Shown here: piece by piece, positions 27,306-38,107 of the stretch
Layout of the letters: each line of letters starts with the position of its first letter
How positions within the stretch are numbered: the first letter of the stretch is position 1
Assembly: GCF_018139985.1 (NCBI RefSeq)
Contig: NZ_JAGSOU010000003.1
Coordinates: 62,001-126,000 of the forward strand
Reading direction: 5' to 3'
DNA: 64,000 bases
Source of the DNA: Actibacterium sp. MT2.3-13A
Lineage (GTDB): Bacteria; Pseudomonadota; Alphaproteobacteria; Rhodobacterales; Rhodobacteraceae
Program-made: the position numbers and the translations under genes
The notes under the pieces: generated by a model
Seen by the model: only the letters and a program-made list of their open reading frames with translations
The model's database searches: none
What the model was told of the DNA's origin: nothing

Positions 27306-28352
27306 ATGAGGGGTTTCCTGAAAGGCGCCATCGCTGGCGCCATGATCTGGGGCGCTGGTGCCGCGAGCGCGCAGACGCTCTTTGTCGGCGAGGCGGGCCC
27401 GAACCGCGGCGCGCGCGCCGAGGCGCTGCAATGGTTCGCCGACACCGCGACGGAACTGACCGGCGGGTCGCTCGATCTCGACATCCAGTGGGGCGGCGCG
27501 CTGTTCAAGGCGGGCGCCGCGGTCAACGCGATCGCCGATGGCGTGGCCGATCTCGGCACCATCATCGCGGTCTACTTCCCGCAGGAAATGGTCGCCTACG
27601 GCATCGCCGACCTGCCGCTGGAGAACCCCGACGCCTGGGTGGGGATGCGCGCGACGGATGAGCTGATGCGGACCAACGAGGCGATCCGCCGGAACCTCGC
27701 CGAGATGAACCTCGTCTATCTCGGCACCTTCACCACATCGGCCGTCCATATCGGCTGCAAGGGCGCCGCGATCCGCTCGGTCGAGGACATCAGCGGGCTG
27801 AAGGTGCGCGGCGTGGGGGCCTATGGCGACACCTTCAAGGATTTCGGCGCCAACATGGTCAGCATGTCGGTCTACGATGCCTACCAGGGGCTCGACACCG
27901 GGCTGCTCGACTGTTCGCAGGGCTATTCCTACGCGACCGCCGCGCTGAAGCAGCACGAGGTGATCGACAGCTATACGCTGCTCAACTGGGGGCAGGTCGG
28001 GGCGCTGGGCATCTTTATGAACAAGGATGCCTTCGACGGGCTCGACGCCAAGACCCAGGGCGCGCTTCTGACCGCGGGCGAGGGCATGGCCGACGAGCTG
28101 GGCCGGCTGATCACCGCCGACAACGCCGCCGCCATCGAGACCATGAAGGCGGCAGGCGTCGAGGTGATCACGCTTCCCGACGCGGATCGCGCCAAGCTGA
28201 TCGAAACCGGGGCGGGTTATGTCGGCAAATGGGTCGAGCGCGCGAATGCCGCCGGGCTCGACGGTGCGGCGCTGATCGGGGAATACAAGGCGCTGCTTGC
28301 GAAATACGCCGCCGAGCGCGACGCGAAGGGCTATCCCTGGGAGCGCGGCTGA
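27306..28352 (+). CDS. TRAP transporter substrate-binding protein (DctP family)
   Basis: 348 residues with a signal peptide (MRGFLKGAIAGAMIWGAGAASA, cleavage before QTL). Periplasmic DctP fold; the C-terminal domain contains the conserved selectivity region VRGVGAYGDTFKDFGANMV. It delivers an organic acid to the DctQM permease encoded downstream. GGGAGGAG is seven bases before ATG. The adjacent CoA-ligase/beta-oxidation operon with a shared operator suggests the ligand is a carboxylic acid degraded by those enzymes. Confidence 0.9.
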   Translation: MRGFLKGAIAGAMIWGAGAASAQTLFVGEAGPNRGARAEALQWFADTATELTGGSLDLDIQWGGALFKAGAAVNAIADGVADLGTIIAVYFPQEMVAYGIADLPLENPDAWVGMRATDELMRTNEAIRRNLAEMNLVYLGTFTTSAVHIGCKGAAIRSVEDISGLKVRGVGAYGDTFKDFGANMVSMSVYDAYQGLDTGLLDCSQGYSYATAALKQHEVIDSYTLLNWGQVGALGIFMNKDAFDGLDAKTQGALLTAGEGMADELGRLITADNAAAIETMKAAGVEVITLPDADRAKLIETGAGYVGKWVERANAAGLDGAALIGEYKALLAKYAAERDAKGYPWERG

Positions 28353-28372
28353 GCCTTGACCCGGTCCGCTGA

Positions 28373-28403
28373 GGGGCGTTCCCGGCCGTGCCGGGAATGC
28401 CCC
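28373..28403 (+). terminator. Strong intercistronic hairpin dctP/dctQ (operon 1)
   Basis: GGGGCGTTCCCGGC (28373-28386) pairs with GCCGGGAATGCCCC (28390-28403) over 14 positions with one G-U and a three-base loop. It starts 20 bases after the dctP stop, with no T-run. It probably protects the dctP message and limits permease expression, since DctP is needed in excess. A similar element occurs in the other TRAP operon. Confidence 0.7.
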
Positions 28404-28460
28404 GCTCCGCCGCCACCCCGCCATGGGCCCGAAACGGCCCCGACCCAACCGAGGTGATCC

Positions 28461-28970
28461 ATGCTTCGCCGTATCGAGAGCCTGCTGCTCGATCTCGCCG
28501 TCATCGCCATCATCGGCCTTGGCGCGCTCATCACCGCCAGCGTCGTGTTGCGCGCGGTGTTCAATTCGGGCGTGCCCGACACGATCGTCATGGTGCGCGA
28601 GCTGATGGTGGCGGTCGTCGTGCTGCCGCTGGCCGCGACCACCGCCAAGCGGGCGCATATCGTGGTCGAATTCGTCTCCGACAGGCTGCCCGAGAGGGCG
28701 CGGAACGGGCTGGTCGTCTTCGGATCGGTGTTCGGCCTTCTGGCGCTGACGCCGCTGATCTACGCGGGCTGGCGCGAGGCCGCGCATGCCCTGAGTTCCG
28801 GCGCCATCTTCTTCGGCGAGCTGTCCTTGCCGAAATGGCCGGGGCGGCTGATTTTCCTGGCCGGAATATCCTTTTGCTGGCTGCGGCTGCTGCTGATGGC
28901 GGTCGCGGATATCCGTGCGATCCGGCAGGGCCGGCCGCTCACCGAAACTGCCCACGAGGAAGGGGTCTGA
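28461..28970 (+). CDS. TRAP transporter small permease (DctQ)
   Basis: 169 residues with four predicted membrane helices (LLLDLAVIAIIGLGALITAS, MVAVVVLPLAATTA, GLVVFGSVFGLLALTPLIYA, LIFLAGISFCWLRLLLMAV). DctQ forms the small membrane subunit with DctM. ATG 28461 follows GAGGTGATCC. It is separated from dctP by a hairpin and from dctM by four bases. Confidence 0.88.
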   Translation: MLRRIESLLLDLAVIAIIGLGALITASVVLRAVFNSGVPDTIVMVRELMVAVVVLPLAATTAKRAHIVVEFVSDRLPERARNGLVVFGSVFGLLALTPLIYAGWREAAHALSSGAIFFGELSLPKWPGRLIFLAGISFCWLRLLLMAVADIRAIRQGRPLTETAHEEGV

Positions 28971-28974
28971 TCCC

Positions 28975-30312
28975 ATGGACGGTACGCTGGTCGGCCTGAC
29001 GGCCTTTGGCGCGGTCATTCTGCTGCTCGCCCTGCGGGTGCCCATCGCCTTTGCCCTGGCAGGGGTGGCGACCGTGGGCGCCTTCGTGATCTTCGCCTTC
29101 CGAACCGGCGCCTTCACCCCGGAACGCGCGATCAAGCCCACGACATCGCTGGTCTTCTCGAATTCCTTCGACCTGATCCATTCCTACGATCTGTCAATGA
29201 TCCCGCTGTTCGTGGCGCTCGGCCACATCGCCTACCGCGCTGAGATCACCACCCGGATCTACCACGCGGCACGGGTCTGGCTGGCGCGTGTGCCGGGCGG
29301 CGTGGCCATGGCCTCGGTCGTGGGCTGCGGCGGGTTCTCGGCGATCACTGGCTCGTCGATCGCCTGCGCCTCGACGATGGGGCGGATCTGCGCGCCCGAG
29401 ATGCTGCGGATGGGCTACGACCCGCGCCTGGCCACGGCGAGCGTCGCGGCGGGCGGCACGCTGGGCTCGCTCATCCCGCCTTCGGTGCTGTTCATCATCT
29501 ACGGCATCTTCACCGAGACCTCGATCAGCAAGCTTTTCCTCGCGGGCGTGCTGCCGGGCGTGCTGTCGCTGTTCGGGTTCCTGCTGGTCATCTACCTGTG
29601 GGTCTCCCGCAGCCCGTCCGCCGCGCCGCGCTTCACCGACGCGATCTCGCGGCGCGAGCGGCGCGATGCGGCGCTGGAGGCCTGGCCGGCCGTGGCGCTG
29701 TTCGGGATCATCGTGGGGGGCATCTATGGCGGCATCTTCACCGCGACCGAGGCCGCCGCGGTCTGCGTCAGCGCGGCCGCGCTGATCGGCTTCGCGCAGC
29801 GCAAGCTGACCTTGCGGGGCCTGATCGCGGCCCTGCGCGAGACCTGCGTGCAGACCACCAGCATCTTCCTGATCGCTGCCGGGGCCAAGATCTTCGTGGC
29901 CTTCGTCGCGCTGACCGGCGTCGCGCCGGCCATCGTGAGCTTCGTCACCGAGGCGCAGCTCTCGGCGCTTCTGCTTCTTTGCGCGATCGCGCTGATCTAC
30001 CTGGTGCTGGGCATGTTCCTCGACCCGATCGGGATCATGGTGCTGACGCTGCCGCTGATGGTGCCGCTGGTCGAGGGCTATGGCTTCGACCTGATCTGGT
30101 TCGGCGTCGTGGTGATCAAGTTGCTCGAGATCGGGCTGATCACGCCGCCGGTCGGGCTCAATGTCTTCGTCATCGCCGGCGTGGTGGGAAAGGATGTGGC
30201 GATCGACCGCATCTTCGGCGGAACCCTCCGGTTTCTCAGTGTCGACATCGTGGTGCTCGTGCTCATAATGGCGTTCCCGATACTTTCGCTGCTGATCCCC
30301 AACTCGATGTAG
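28975..30312 (+). CDS. TRAP transporter large permease (DctM)
   Basis: 445 residues, about 12 membrane segments, sodium-driven transport subunit. DctM-family blocks are visible: GGFSAITGSSIACASTMGRI, VAAGGTLGSLIPPSVLFIIYG, GIFTATEAAAVCV, and GLITPPVGLNVFVIAG near the C-terminus. ATG 28975 (MDGTLVGL) follows AGGAAGGGG; the frame upstream to 28915 overlaps dctQ. Confidence 0.92.
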   Translation: MDGTLVGLTAFGAVILLLALRVPIAFALAGVATVGAFVIFAFRTGAFTPERAIKPTTSLVFSNSFDLIHSYDLSMIPLFVALGHIAYRAEITTRIYHAARVWLARVPGGVAMASVVGCGGFSAITGSSIACASTMGRICAPEMLRMGYDPRLATASVAAGGTLGSLIPPSVLFIIYGIFTETSISKLFLAGVLPGVLSLFGFLLVIYLWVSRSPSAAPRFTDAISRRERRDAALEAWPAVALFGIIVGGIYGGIFTATEAAAVCVSAAALIGFAQRKLTLRGLIAALRETCVQTTSIFLIAAGAKIFVAFVALTGVAPAIVSFVTEAQLSALLLLCAIALIYLVLGMFLDPIGIMVLTLPLMVPLVEGYGFDLIWFGVVVIKLLEIGLITPPVGLNVFVIAGVVGKDVAIDRIFGGTLRFLSVDIVVLVLIMAFPILSLLIPNSM

Positions 30313-30328
30313 GTTCGGGGCAGAGCCG

Positions 30329-31159
30329 ATGGCGCAGGATGGAGATGGAATGGCTGTGACCGACGACGAGAGCGACCGCCGCTTCGCCACCACGCTGGCG
30401 CGTGGGCTGGCCGTGCTGCGCGCGTTCAGGCCCTCCGACGACGGGCTCGGCAATGCCGAGATTTCCGAGCGGACGGGGATTCCGAAATCCACCGTCTCCC
30501 GCCTGACCTTCACCTTGCAGGCGCTGGGATATCTCAACCACGCCCGCCGCCGCGACCGCTACCGTCCCGGGCCCGCGCTGCTGGCCCTGGGCAATATCGC
30601 AAGCTCGTCGATCTCCTTCGTCGAGTTGTCGGGCAGCATCATGCAGCGGCTGGCCGATGAGACCGGCACGCTGGCGCTGCTGCTGGTGCGCGACGACAAC
30701 AAGCTGCTGATCGTGAAGACCTGGCGCCCGCGCAACGTGTCCTCGCTCTGGCTTGAGGTCGGCCACCGTCTGCCGTTCAACGGCTCCTCCTCGGGGCATG
30801 CGCTGCTGGCCGCGATGTCCGAGGAGATCTTCGCCAGGACCGTGGCGAATGTCGCCGGCGACCGCGGGCTGACGCCGGAGCGCGCGCAGGAGATCCGCAA
30901 GGACGCCTACAGCCAGCTCGTGACCCGCGGCTTCGTGATCGCCGACCCCAAGGAATATTTCGCCGCCAATATCCATGCGGTCGCCAAGCCGTTCCATTCC
31001 CGCGACCTGAGCGAGCCGGTGGTCTTCACCTGCGGCGCGATGCCCGAGGACCTGAGCCTTGAGCGGATGCGCGACGAGGTCGGCCCCAGGCTGAGCGAGG
31101 CCGTGCAGGAGCTGGAGCGGATCATGGGGCAGGGCTCGGCGATCGCGATGCGAAGTTGA
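30329..31159 (+). CDS. IclR-family transcriptional regulator
   Basis: 276 residues: N-terminal winged HTH (FATTLARGLAVLRAF ... ISERTGIPKSTVSRLTFTLQALGYL) and an IclR effector domain (LSGSIMQRLADETGTLALLLV ... GFVIADPKEYFAANIHAVAKP). ATG 30329 is used; ATG 30350 has a better GGAG and would shorten it by seven residues. It lies 16 bases after dctM and directly before the CoA operon. Near-identical dyads precede dctP (27276) and the CoA operon (31162), making this the obvious regulator of both. Confidence 0.88.
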   Translation: MAQDGDGMAVTDDESDRRFATTLARGLAVLRAFRPSDDGLGNAEISERTGIPKSTVSRLTFTLQALGYLNHARRRDRYRPGPALLALGNIASSSISFVELSGSIMQRLADETGTLALLLVRDDNKLLIVKTWRPRNVSSLWLEVGHRLPFNGSSSGHALLAAMSEEIFARTVANVAGDRGLTPERAQEIRKDAYSQLVTRGFVIADPKEYFAANIHAVAKPFHSRDLSEPVVFTCGAMPEDLSLERMRDEVGPRLSEAVQELERIMGQGSAIAMRS

Positions 31160-31161
31160 AA

Positions 31162-31180
31162 AATTCTGCATGATGGAATT
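31162..31180. promoter_or_regulatory. IclR-type operator, site 2 (CoA operon)
   Basis: AATTCTGCATGATGGAATT, an AATTC-N9-GAATT dyad with perfect five-base arms. It ends five bases before a TTGACA -35 box at 31185-31190, upstream of the beta-oxidation operon. It matches site 1 at 27276-27294. Confidence 0.65.
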
Positions 31181-31245
31181 GTATTTGACATGCTGAGACT
31201 AAGAACCCAGCCAGATAGCCTGAGAAGAACGATGAAAGGTGAATC

Positions 31246-33342
31246 GTGACCGATCCAGTGAGATACGAGCGGGACGGCGGCATCGCCGTCGTGACCATCG
31301 AGAACGGTCCGGTGAACGCGCTGTCGCAGGCGGTCCGCGCCGGTCTCGACGCGGCGTTCGAACGCTTCGCGGCGGACGATGCGGCGCGTATCGCGGTGAT
31401 CGTGGGGGCCGGGCGGCTGTTCATCGGCGGCGCCGACATCTCCGAATTCGGCACGCCGCCCGCGGCGCCCTTGCTGCCCGATGTGGTGGGCCGCATCGAG
31501 GCCAGCGAAAAGCCGGTCGTCGCGGCCATTCACGGCGCGGCGCTGGGCGGCGGGCTGGAGGTGGCGCTGGGCGCGCATTACCGCCTGGCGCTCGACGGCG
31601 CGCAGCTGGGCCTGCCCGAGGTCAAGCTCGGCATCATTCCCGGCGCGGGAGGCACCCAGCGGGCGCCGCGGCTGATCGGCCTGAAGGCGGCGCTGGCCAT
31701 GATCCCGGCGGGCGGGACGGTGACGGCCGGCGCGGCGCTGGAGATGAGGCTGGTCGACCGTGTGGCGGCCGGCGAGGACGCGCGCGCGGCGGGCATCGCC
31801 TACGCCCGCGAATTGCTCGAACAGGGGGCGCCGGCGCGGCCCGTCGGTGCGCTTCCGCGCCCGGTGGCCGATGCGGCGGCCCTCGACGAGGCGCGCGCGC
31901 GGCTGGCCCGGAAAGCCCGCGGCGAGGTCGCGCCGCTCGCCGCCGTCGACGCGATCGAGGCCGCGACGCGCCTCGATCTGGCCGAGGGTCTGGCCGAGGA
32001 GCGGCGCATCTTCCGCGACCTGATGGAGACGCCCCAGCGCGCCGGGCTGGTCCACGCCTTTTTCATCGAGCGCAAGGTGGCCAAGCTGCCCGAGATCGAC
32101 GGAATCGCGCCGCGCGGCCTGGACGCCATCGGCGTGGTCGGCGGCGGGCTGATGGGGGCGGGCATCGCGACCGCGGCCCTGCTGCGCGGGCTGCCCGTCA
32201 CGCTGGTCGAGCGCGACGCCGCGGCGGCCGAAAAGGCGGCCGGCACGATTGCCGGCAACCTCGATGCCGCGGTGAAGCGCGGCAAGCTCGACCAGCCGCG
32301 CCGCGATGCAATCCTGGCGGAGAAGCTGACCGTTGCGACCGGATATGAGGCGCTGTCGCGGGCCGATCTGATCATCGAGGCGGTGTTCGAGGACATGGAG
32401 GTCAAGAAACAGGTCTTCGCCGCGCTGGACCGGGTGGCCAGGCCCGGCGCGATCCTGGCCACGAATACCTCCTATCTCGATATCGACGCGATCGCGGCCT
32501 CGGTCTCGCGCCCCTCTGACGTGATCGGGCTGCACTTCTTTTCTCCCGCGCATGTGATGAAGCTGCTTGAGGTGGTCGTCGCGGACAAGACCGCACCGGA
32601 GGTGACGGCGACGGCCTTCGCGCTGGCACGGCGCCTTGGCAAGATCGCGGTGCGCGCGGGCGTCTGCGACGGTTTCATCGGCAACCGCATCCTGTCGCAT
32701 TGCCGCGCGGCGGCGGACCGGATGGTGCTGCAGGGCGCCAGCCCCTTTCAGGTCGACCAGGCGATGCGCGATTTCGGTTTCGCCATGGGGCCCTATGCGG
32801 TGGTCGATCTGGCCGGGCTCGACATCGGTTTCCTGACCCGGCAGCGCAAGGCGAGGGACCGCGACCCGCGCGACGTGGTGCCGACCTGGGCCGACGCGCT
32901 CTATCACATGGGGCGGCTTGGCCAGAAAACCGGGCGCGGCTATTACATCTACGAAGCGGGCAGCCGGGTGGGCCGCCCCGATCCGGGGGTGGAAGAGCTG
33001 ATCGCCAAGGCCCGCGCCGAGGCAGGCGTCTCGCCGCGCGATTTCACCGACGAGGAGATCCGCCGCCGCTACATGGCCGCCCTGGTCAACGAGGCCGCGC
33101 GGGTGATCGAGGAGGGTATCGCGCAGCGCCCGCTCGATATCGACGTGACGCTGCTCCACGGCTACGGCTTCCCGCGCTGGCGCGGCGGGCCGATGAAATG
33201 GGCCGACATGACCGGGCTCGGCAGCGTGCTGGCCGATGTCCGGCGCTGCGCCGCAGAGGACGACTATTTCTGGCGACCCGCCCCGCTGCTGGAGCGGCTG
33301 GTGGCGGAGAACCGCAATTTCGACAGCCTGAACGCGGGCTGA
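31246..33342 (+). CDS. Bifunctional enoyl-CoA hydratase / 3-hydroxyacyl-CoA dehydrogenase, PimF/FadJ-like
   Basis: 698 residues. The N-terminal crotonase domain has the oxyanion-hole segments GADISEF and [17 protein letters not shown]. The Rossmann dehydrogenase domain starts near residue 295 ([20 protein letters not shown]), followed by [15 protein letters not shown] and GFIGNRIL. It performs the hydration and oxidation steps of beta-oxidation. The start is GTG 31246 with AAAGGTGA upstream. It leads an eight-gene operon whose content (bifunctional enzyme, thiolase, two paired acyl-CoA dehydrogenases, ligase) resembles the pimFABCDE dicarboxylate operon of Rhodopseudomonas. Confidence 0.88.
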   Translation: MTDPVRYERDGGIAVVTIENGPVNALSQAVRAGLDAAFERFAADDAARIAVIVGAGRLFIGGADISEFGTPPAAPLLPDVVGRIEASEKPVVAAIHGAALGGGLEVALGAHYRLALDGAQLGLPEVKLGIIPGAGGTQRAPRLIGLKAALAMIPAGGTVTAGAALEMRLVDRVAAGEDARAAGIAYARELLEQGAPARPVGALPRPVADAAALDEARARLARKARGEVAPLAAVDAIEAATRLDLAEGLAEERRIFRDLMETPQRAGLVHAFFIERKVAKLPEIDGIAPRGLDAIGVVGGGLMGAGIATAALLRGLPVTLVERDAAAAEKAAGTIAGNLDAAVKRGKLDQPRRDAILAEKLTVATGYEALSRADLIIEAVFEDMEVKKQVFAALDRVARPGAILATNTSYLDIDAIAASVSRPSDVIGLHFFSPAHVMKLLEVVVADKTAPEVTATAFALARRLGKIAVRAGVCDGFIGNRILSHCRAAADRMVLQGASPFQVDQAMRDFGFAMGPYAVVDLAGLDIGFLTRQRKARDRDPRDVVPTWADALYHMGRLGQKTGRGYYIYEAGSRVGRPDPGVEELIAKARAEAGVSPRDFTDEEIRRRYMAALVNEAARVIEEGIAQRPLDIDVTLLHGYGFPRWRGGPMKWADMTGLGSVLADVRRCAAEDDYFWRPAPLLERLVAENRNFDSLNAG

Positions 33343-33358
33343 GGGGGAGGGACCGGGA

Positions 33359-34534
<1,176 letters not shown>

Positions 34535-34549
34535 GAGCGGACCACCGGA

Positions 34550-35746
34550 ATGGATCTGAACTATACCGACGAGCAGAAGGCCTTCCGCGCCGAGGTGCGG
34601 AGCTTTCTTGAGGAAAACCTGCCCAGGCGGCTGTCGGACAAGGTCGCGGGCGGCAAGCGCCTGACCAAGGCCGATCACGAGGAATGGCACGCCATCCTCA
34701 ACGCGCGCGGATGGCTGGCCGCGAACTGGCCCGCCGAATATGGCGGCACCGGCTGGGACGCGGTGCGCCGCCATATCTTCGAGGAGGAGACGACGCGCGC
34801 CCACGCCCCGCGCATCGTGCCCTTCGGCATCAACATGCTGGGGCCGGTGTTGCAGAAATTCGGCTCGCAGGAACAGAAGGCCCATTACCTGCCGCGCATC
34901 CTGAACGGCGACGACTGGTGGTGCCAGGGCTATTCGGAACCCGGCGCAGGCTCGGACCTGGCCTCGGTCAAGACCAGCGCGGTGCGCGACGGCGACGCCT
35001 ACATCGTCAACGGCCAGAAGACCTGGACCACGCTGGGCCAGCACGCCAACATGATCTTCTGCCTCGTGCGGACCTCGAAGGAGGGCAAGCCGCAGGAGGG
35101 GATCAGCTTCCTTCTGATCGACATGGAGTCCCCCGGCGTCGAGGTCCGGCCGATCGTGCTGCTGGACGGCGAGGCCGAGGTCAACGAGGTCTGGTTCAGC
35201 GACGTGCGCGTGCCCGCGGAAAACCTGGTGGGCGAGGAGAGCAAGGGCTGGACCTACGCCAAGTATCTGCTGACGCACGAGCGTACGAATATCGCCGGCG
35301 TCGGCTTCGCCACGGCCGGGCTGGCGACGCTCAAGCGCATCGCCAGGCTGGAGCAATCCGGCGGGCGGCCGCTGATCGAGAACCCGTTTTTCGCCGCCAG
35401 GATTGCCCAGGTGGAAATCGACCTGATGGCGATGGCCACCACCAACCTTCGGGTGATCGCGAAGACGGCTTCGGGACAGGCGCCCGGCGCCGAAAGCTCG
35501 ATGCTCAAGGTCAAGGGCACGGTCATCCGCCAGCAGATCAACGCGCTGACCCGGCAGGCGGTGGGCCCCTACGCGATGCCCTTCGTCTCCGAGGCGCTGG
35601 AGGAGGGCGGCAACGCCGGGCCGGTCGGACCGGACTACGCGATGCCCGCGACCCAGAGCTATTTCAACAACCGCAAGCTGTCGATCTACGGCGGGTCCAA
35701 CGAGGTCCAGCGCCAGATCATCAGCAAGGCCATCCTGGAGCTTTAA
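34550..35746 (+). CDS. Acyl-CoA dehydrogenase, PimC-like large subunit
   Basis: 398-residue FAD acyl-CoA dehydrogenase: N-terminal helical domain (MDLNYTDEQKAFRAEV), flavin motif CQGYSEPGAGSDLAS near residue 128, C-terminal helical domain ending KLSIYGGSNEVQRQIISKAI. The N-terminus with LTKADHEEWHAILNARGWL is like the pimeloyl-CoA dehydrogenase large subunit. It is paired with the following acyl-CoA dehydrogenase one base away, implying a heteromeric enzyme. The electron acceptor would be ETF. Confidence 0.88.
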   Translation: MDLNYTDEQKAFRAEVRSFLEENLPRRLSDKVAGGKRLTKADHEEWHAILNARGWLAANWPAEYGGTGWDAVRRHIFEEETTRAHAPRIVPFGINMLGPVLQKFGSQEQKAHYLPRILNGDDWWCQGYSEPGAGSDLASVKTSAVRDGDAYIVNGQKTWTTLGQHANMIFCLVRTSKEGKPQEGISFLLIDMESPGVEVRPIVLLDGEAEVNEVWFSDVRVPAENLVGEESKGWTYAKYLLTHERTNIAGVGFATAGLATLKRIARLEQSGGRPLIENPFFAARIAQVEIDLMAMATTNLRVIAKTASGQAPGAESSMLKVKGTVIRQQINALTRQAVGPYAMPFVSEALEEGGNAGPVGPDYAMPATQSYFNNRKLSIYGGSNEVQRQIISKAILEL

Positions 35747-35747
35747 G

Positions 35748-36881
35748 ATGAACTTCGACCTGACCGAAGAGCGCCAGATGCTGCAGGACGGCCTGCGCCG
35801 CTACCTGCGCGACACCGTCAGCCCCGAGCTGCTGGCCAGGGCCACCGAGAGCGAGGCCGGCCATTCCGGGGCGCTGTGGGCCGGGCTGGCCGAAATGGGC
35901 GTGATCGGCGCGCTGTTCCCCGAGGAGGTGGGCGGGTTCGGCGGCGCCGGCTTCGACCTGGCGCTGGTCTTCGAGGAGATGGGCCGCGCCGGTGCGTTCG
36001 AGCCGCTGCTGGAGACCGGCGTGCTGGCCGGCGGCCTGATCGCCGAGATGGGCGACGACGCGCAGAAGGCGCTGATCGAGGAGATCATCGCCGGGGCGGT
36101 GCAGATCGCCTTCGCCCATGCTGAGCCGGGCAGCCGCTACGATCTCGAACGCGTCGCGACCAGTGCCGAGCCGGGGCCGGAGGGCTATGTCCTCAACGGT
36201 CGCAAGGCGGTCGTGGCGGCCGCCCCTTCGGCGCAGCATTTCGTGGTCAGCGCGCGAACCGGCGGCGCGATGGCCGACGAGGACGGCATCTCGCTGTTCC
36301 TCGTCTCCGCCGGGGTCGCCGGGCTTTCGCTGCGCGCCTATCCGGTGAACGGCGGCGGCCGCGCCGCCGAGATGACGCTGGAGAACGTCGCGCTGCCGCG
36401 GGACGCGCTGCTTGGCGCCAGGGGCGCGGCCTTCCCGGCCATCGAACGCGCCGCGGCGCGCGCCACCGCCGCCGTCTCGGCCGAGGCGCTGGGGCTGATG
36501 GAGGCGATCCGCGCGCTGACCACAAGCTATCTGCGGACCCGCCAGCAGTTCGGCCGGCCCATCGGCAAGTTCCAGGCGCTGCAGCACCGCATGGCGGATA
36601 TGCTGATCGAGATCGAGCAGGCGCGCTCGGCGGTGATCAACCTTGCCGGTCACCTCGACGCCGAGCGGACCGAGCGCGAGCGCCATGTCAGCGCGACCAA
36701 GAACCTGATCGGGCGTGTCGCCCGGCTGGTGGTCGAGGAAAGCATCCAGATGCATGGCGGCATCGGCATGACCCAGGAATACGCCCTGGCCCATCTGGCC
36801 AAGCGCCTGACCATGGTCGATCACAGGTTCGGCGACGCCGATTACCACCTCGAGCGGTTCATCCGCCTGTCGGCGGCCTGA
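35748..36881 (+). CDS. Acyl-CoA dehydrogenase, PimD-like small subunit
   Basis: 377 residues. N-terminal MNFDLTEERQMLQDGLRRYL and C-terminal MHGGIGMTQEYALAHLAKRL are typical. The usual flavin motif (TEPxxGSD) is altered to AHAEPGSRYDLE near residue 126, as expected for the partner subunit of a paired dehydrogenase. It starts one base after the previous stop. Confidence 0.87.
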   Translation: MNFDLTEERQMLQDGLRRYLRDTVSPELLARATESEAGHSGALWAGLAEMGVIGALFPEEVGGFGGAGFDLALVFEEMGRAGAFEPLLETGVLAGGLIAEMGDDAQKALIEEIIAGAVQIAFAHAEPGSRYDLERVATSAEPGPEGYVLNGRKAVVAAAPSAQHFVVSARTGGAMADEDGISLFLVSAGVAGLSLRAYPVNGGGRAAEMTLENVALPRDALLGARGAAFPAIERAAARATAAVSAEALGLMEAIRALTTSYLRTRQQFGRPIGKFQALQHRMADMLIEIEQARSAVINLAGHLDAERTERERHVSATKNLIGRVARLVVEESIQMHGGIGMTQEYALAHLAKRLTMVDHRFGDADYHLERFIRLSAA

Positions 36882-36884
36882 GCG

Positions 36885-37310
36885 ATGGGGCTGATCGAGA
36901 ACGAAACCGGCGCGCAGCGCACCCTGGGCTACGTCCTCGACGTGGGGCAGGGCGACGGCTGCGCGCGCTGCTATCTCGACCTGACCGAGGCGCATATGAA
37001 CCGCCACGGCGTGCTGCATGGCGGCATCGCGGGGCTGCTGCTGGACAACGCCATGGGCGCGACCGGCAGCCTGACCGTGGACGACAGCGGCCGCGCGCCG
37101 TTCCTGACCATCTCGCTGAACACCCAGTTCCTCGCCCCGGCGCGGGCCGGCACGCGGGTCACGGCGACGGGGCGGGTGACGGGCGGGGGGCGGTCGCTGC
37201 TGTTCATCGCCGCAGAACTCGTGGCCGGGGACGGCACCGTGATCGCCACCGCGACCGGCGTGTTCAAGCGCGTGCCGCAGCACCGGCTGGCCGAGGGGGG
37301 CGACGCATGA
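36885..37310 (+). CDS. PaaI-type hotdog-fold acyl-CoA thioesterase
   Basis: 141 residues, single hotdog domain with the PaaI signature MNRHGVLHGGIAGLLLDNAMG near residues 44-64 (HGG and the Asp in the catalytic helix). It likely releases CoA from pathway intermediates or dead-end acyl-CoAs. It starts three bases after the acyl-CoA dehydrogenase and overlaps the next gene by four bases. Confidence 0.85.
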   Translation: MGLIENETGAQRTLGYVLDVGQGDGCARCYLDLTEAHMNRHGVLHGGIAGLLLDNAMGATGSLTVDDSGRAPFLTISLNTQFLAPARAGTRVTATGRVTGGGRSLLFIAAELVAGDGTVIATATGVFKRVPQHRLAEGGDA

Positions 37311-38107
37311 GCCCCCCGCTGGCCCGTATTGAGGATCTCGGCGACTGCCTTGTCGTCGTGAACGACAACATCGCCCGGCGCAACGCGCTGACCCCCGATC
37401 TCTACGACGCGCTCGGCACGGCTCTGGCGCGCGCGGGCGAAGAGGCACGGATCGCCTCGGTCATCCTCTGGGGCGCCGGCGGCTTCATCTGCTCGGGCGG
37501 CGACCTGACCCAGCTGGCCCGCCGCCGCGAGCTGCCGCGCGCCGCGCGGCTGGAGCGCATCGAGGCGCTGCACGATCTGGTCCGCGCCATCGCCGCCTGT
37601 CCGAAACCCGTCATTGCCGCGGTTGAGGGCGGCGCGGCCGGGGCGGGGGCCTCTCTCGCTTTCGCCTGCGACCTGATCGTGGCTGCCGAGACCGCGCAGA
37701 TCTCCGCCGCCTATGTGCGGGCCGGGCTGGTGCCCGACGGCGGTCTCACCGCCAGCCTGAGCGCGCTTCTGCCGCGCGCGCTGGTCTCCGAGATGCTGCT
37801 CTTGGGCGCGCCGGTGCCGGCGCGGCGGCTGCACGACCTGGGCGCGATCAACGCGCTGACCCCCGAGGGCGGCGCGCGCGAGGCCGCGATGACGCTGGCC
37901 GGGCGGATCGCCGCCGGGCCGTCCGGCGCGCAGGGGGCGATCAAGGGTTTGCTCGCCACTGCCCGTTCGCAGGGCCTCGCCGCCCAGCTCGACCGGGAAC
38001 GCGACGCGATGGCCGATGCCGTCGCGGGGGACGAGGCCGGAGAAGGGATCGGTGCCTTCCTGGAAAAGCGCCGCCCGGATTTCGCCAGGCTGAGGTGCGC
38101 GCGATGA
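37307..38107 (+). CDS. Enoyl-CoA hydratase/isomerase family protein
   Basis: 266 residues, crotonase fold. Oxyanion-hole blocks FICSGGDLTQLARR (about residue 63) and GGAAGAGASLAFACDLIVAAE, with YVRAGLVPDGG further on. The general acid/base Glu positions of true hydratases are not obvious, so the exact reaction is open. ATGA overlap with the thioesterase before it and the monooxygenase-like gene after it. Confidence 0.83.
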   Translation: MSPPLARIEDLGDCLVVVNDNIARRNALTPDLYDALGTALARAGEEARIASVILWGAGGFICSGGDLTQLARRRELPRAARLERIEALHDLVRAIAACPKPVIAAVEGGAAGAGASLAFACDLIVAAETAQISAAYVRAGLVPDGGLTASLSALLPRALVSEMLLLGAPVPARRLHDLGAINALTPEGGAREAAMTLAGRIAAGPSGAQGAIKGLLATARSQGLAAQLDRERDAMADAVAGDEAGEGIGAFLEKRRPDFARLRCAR

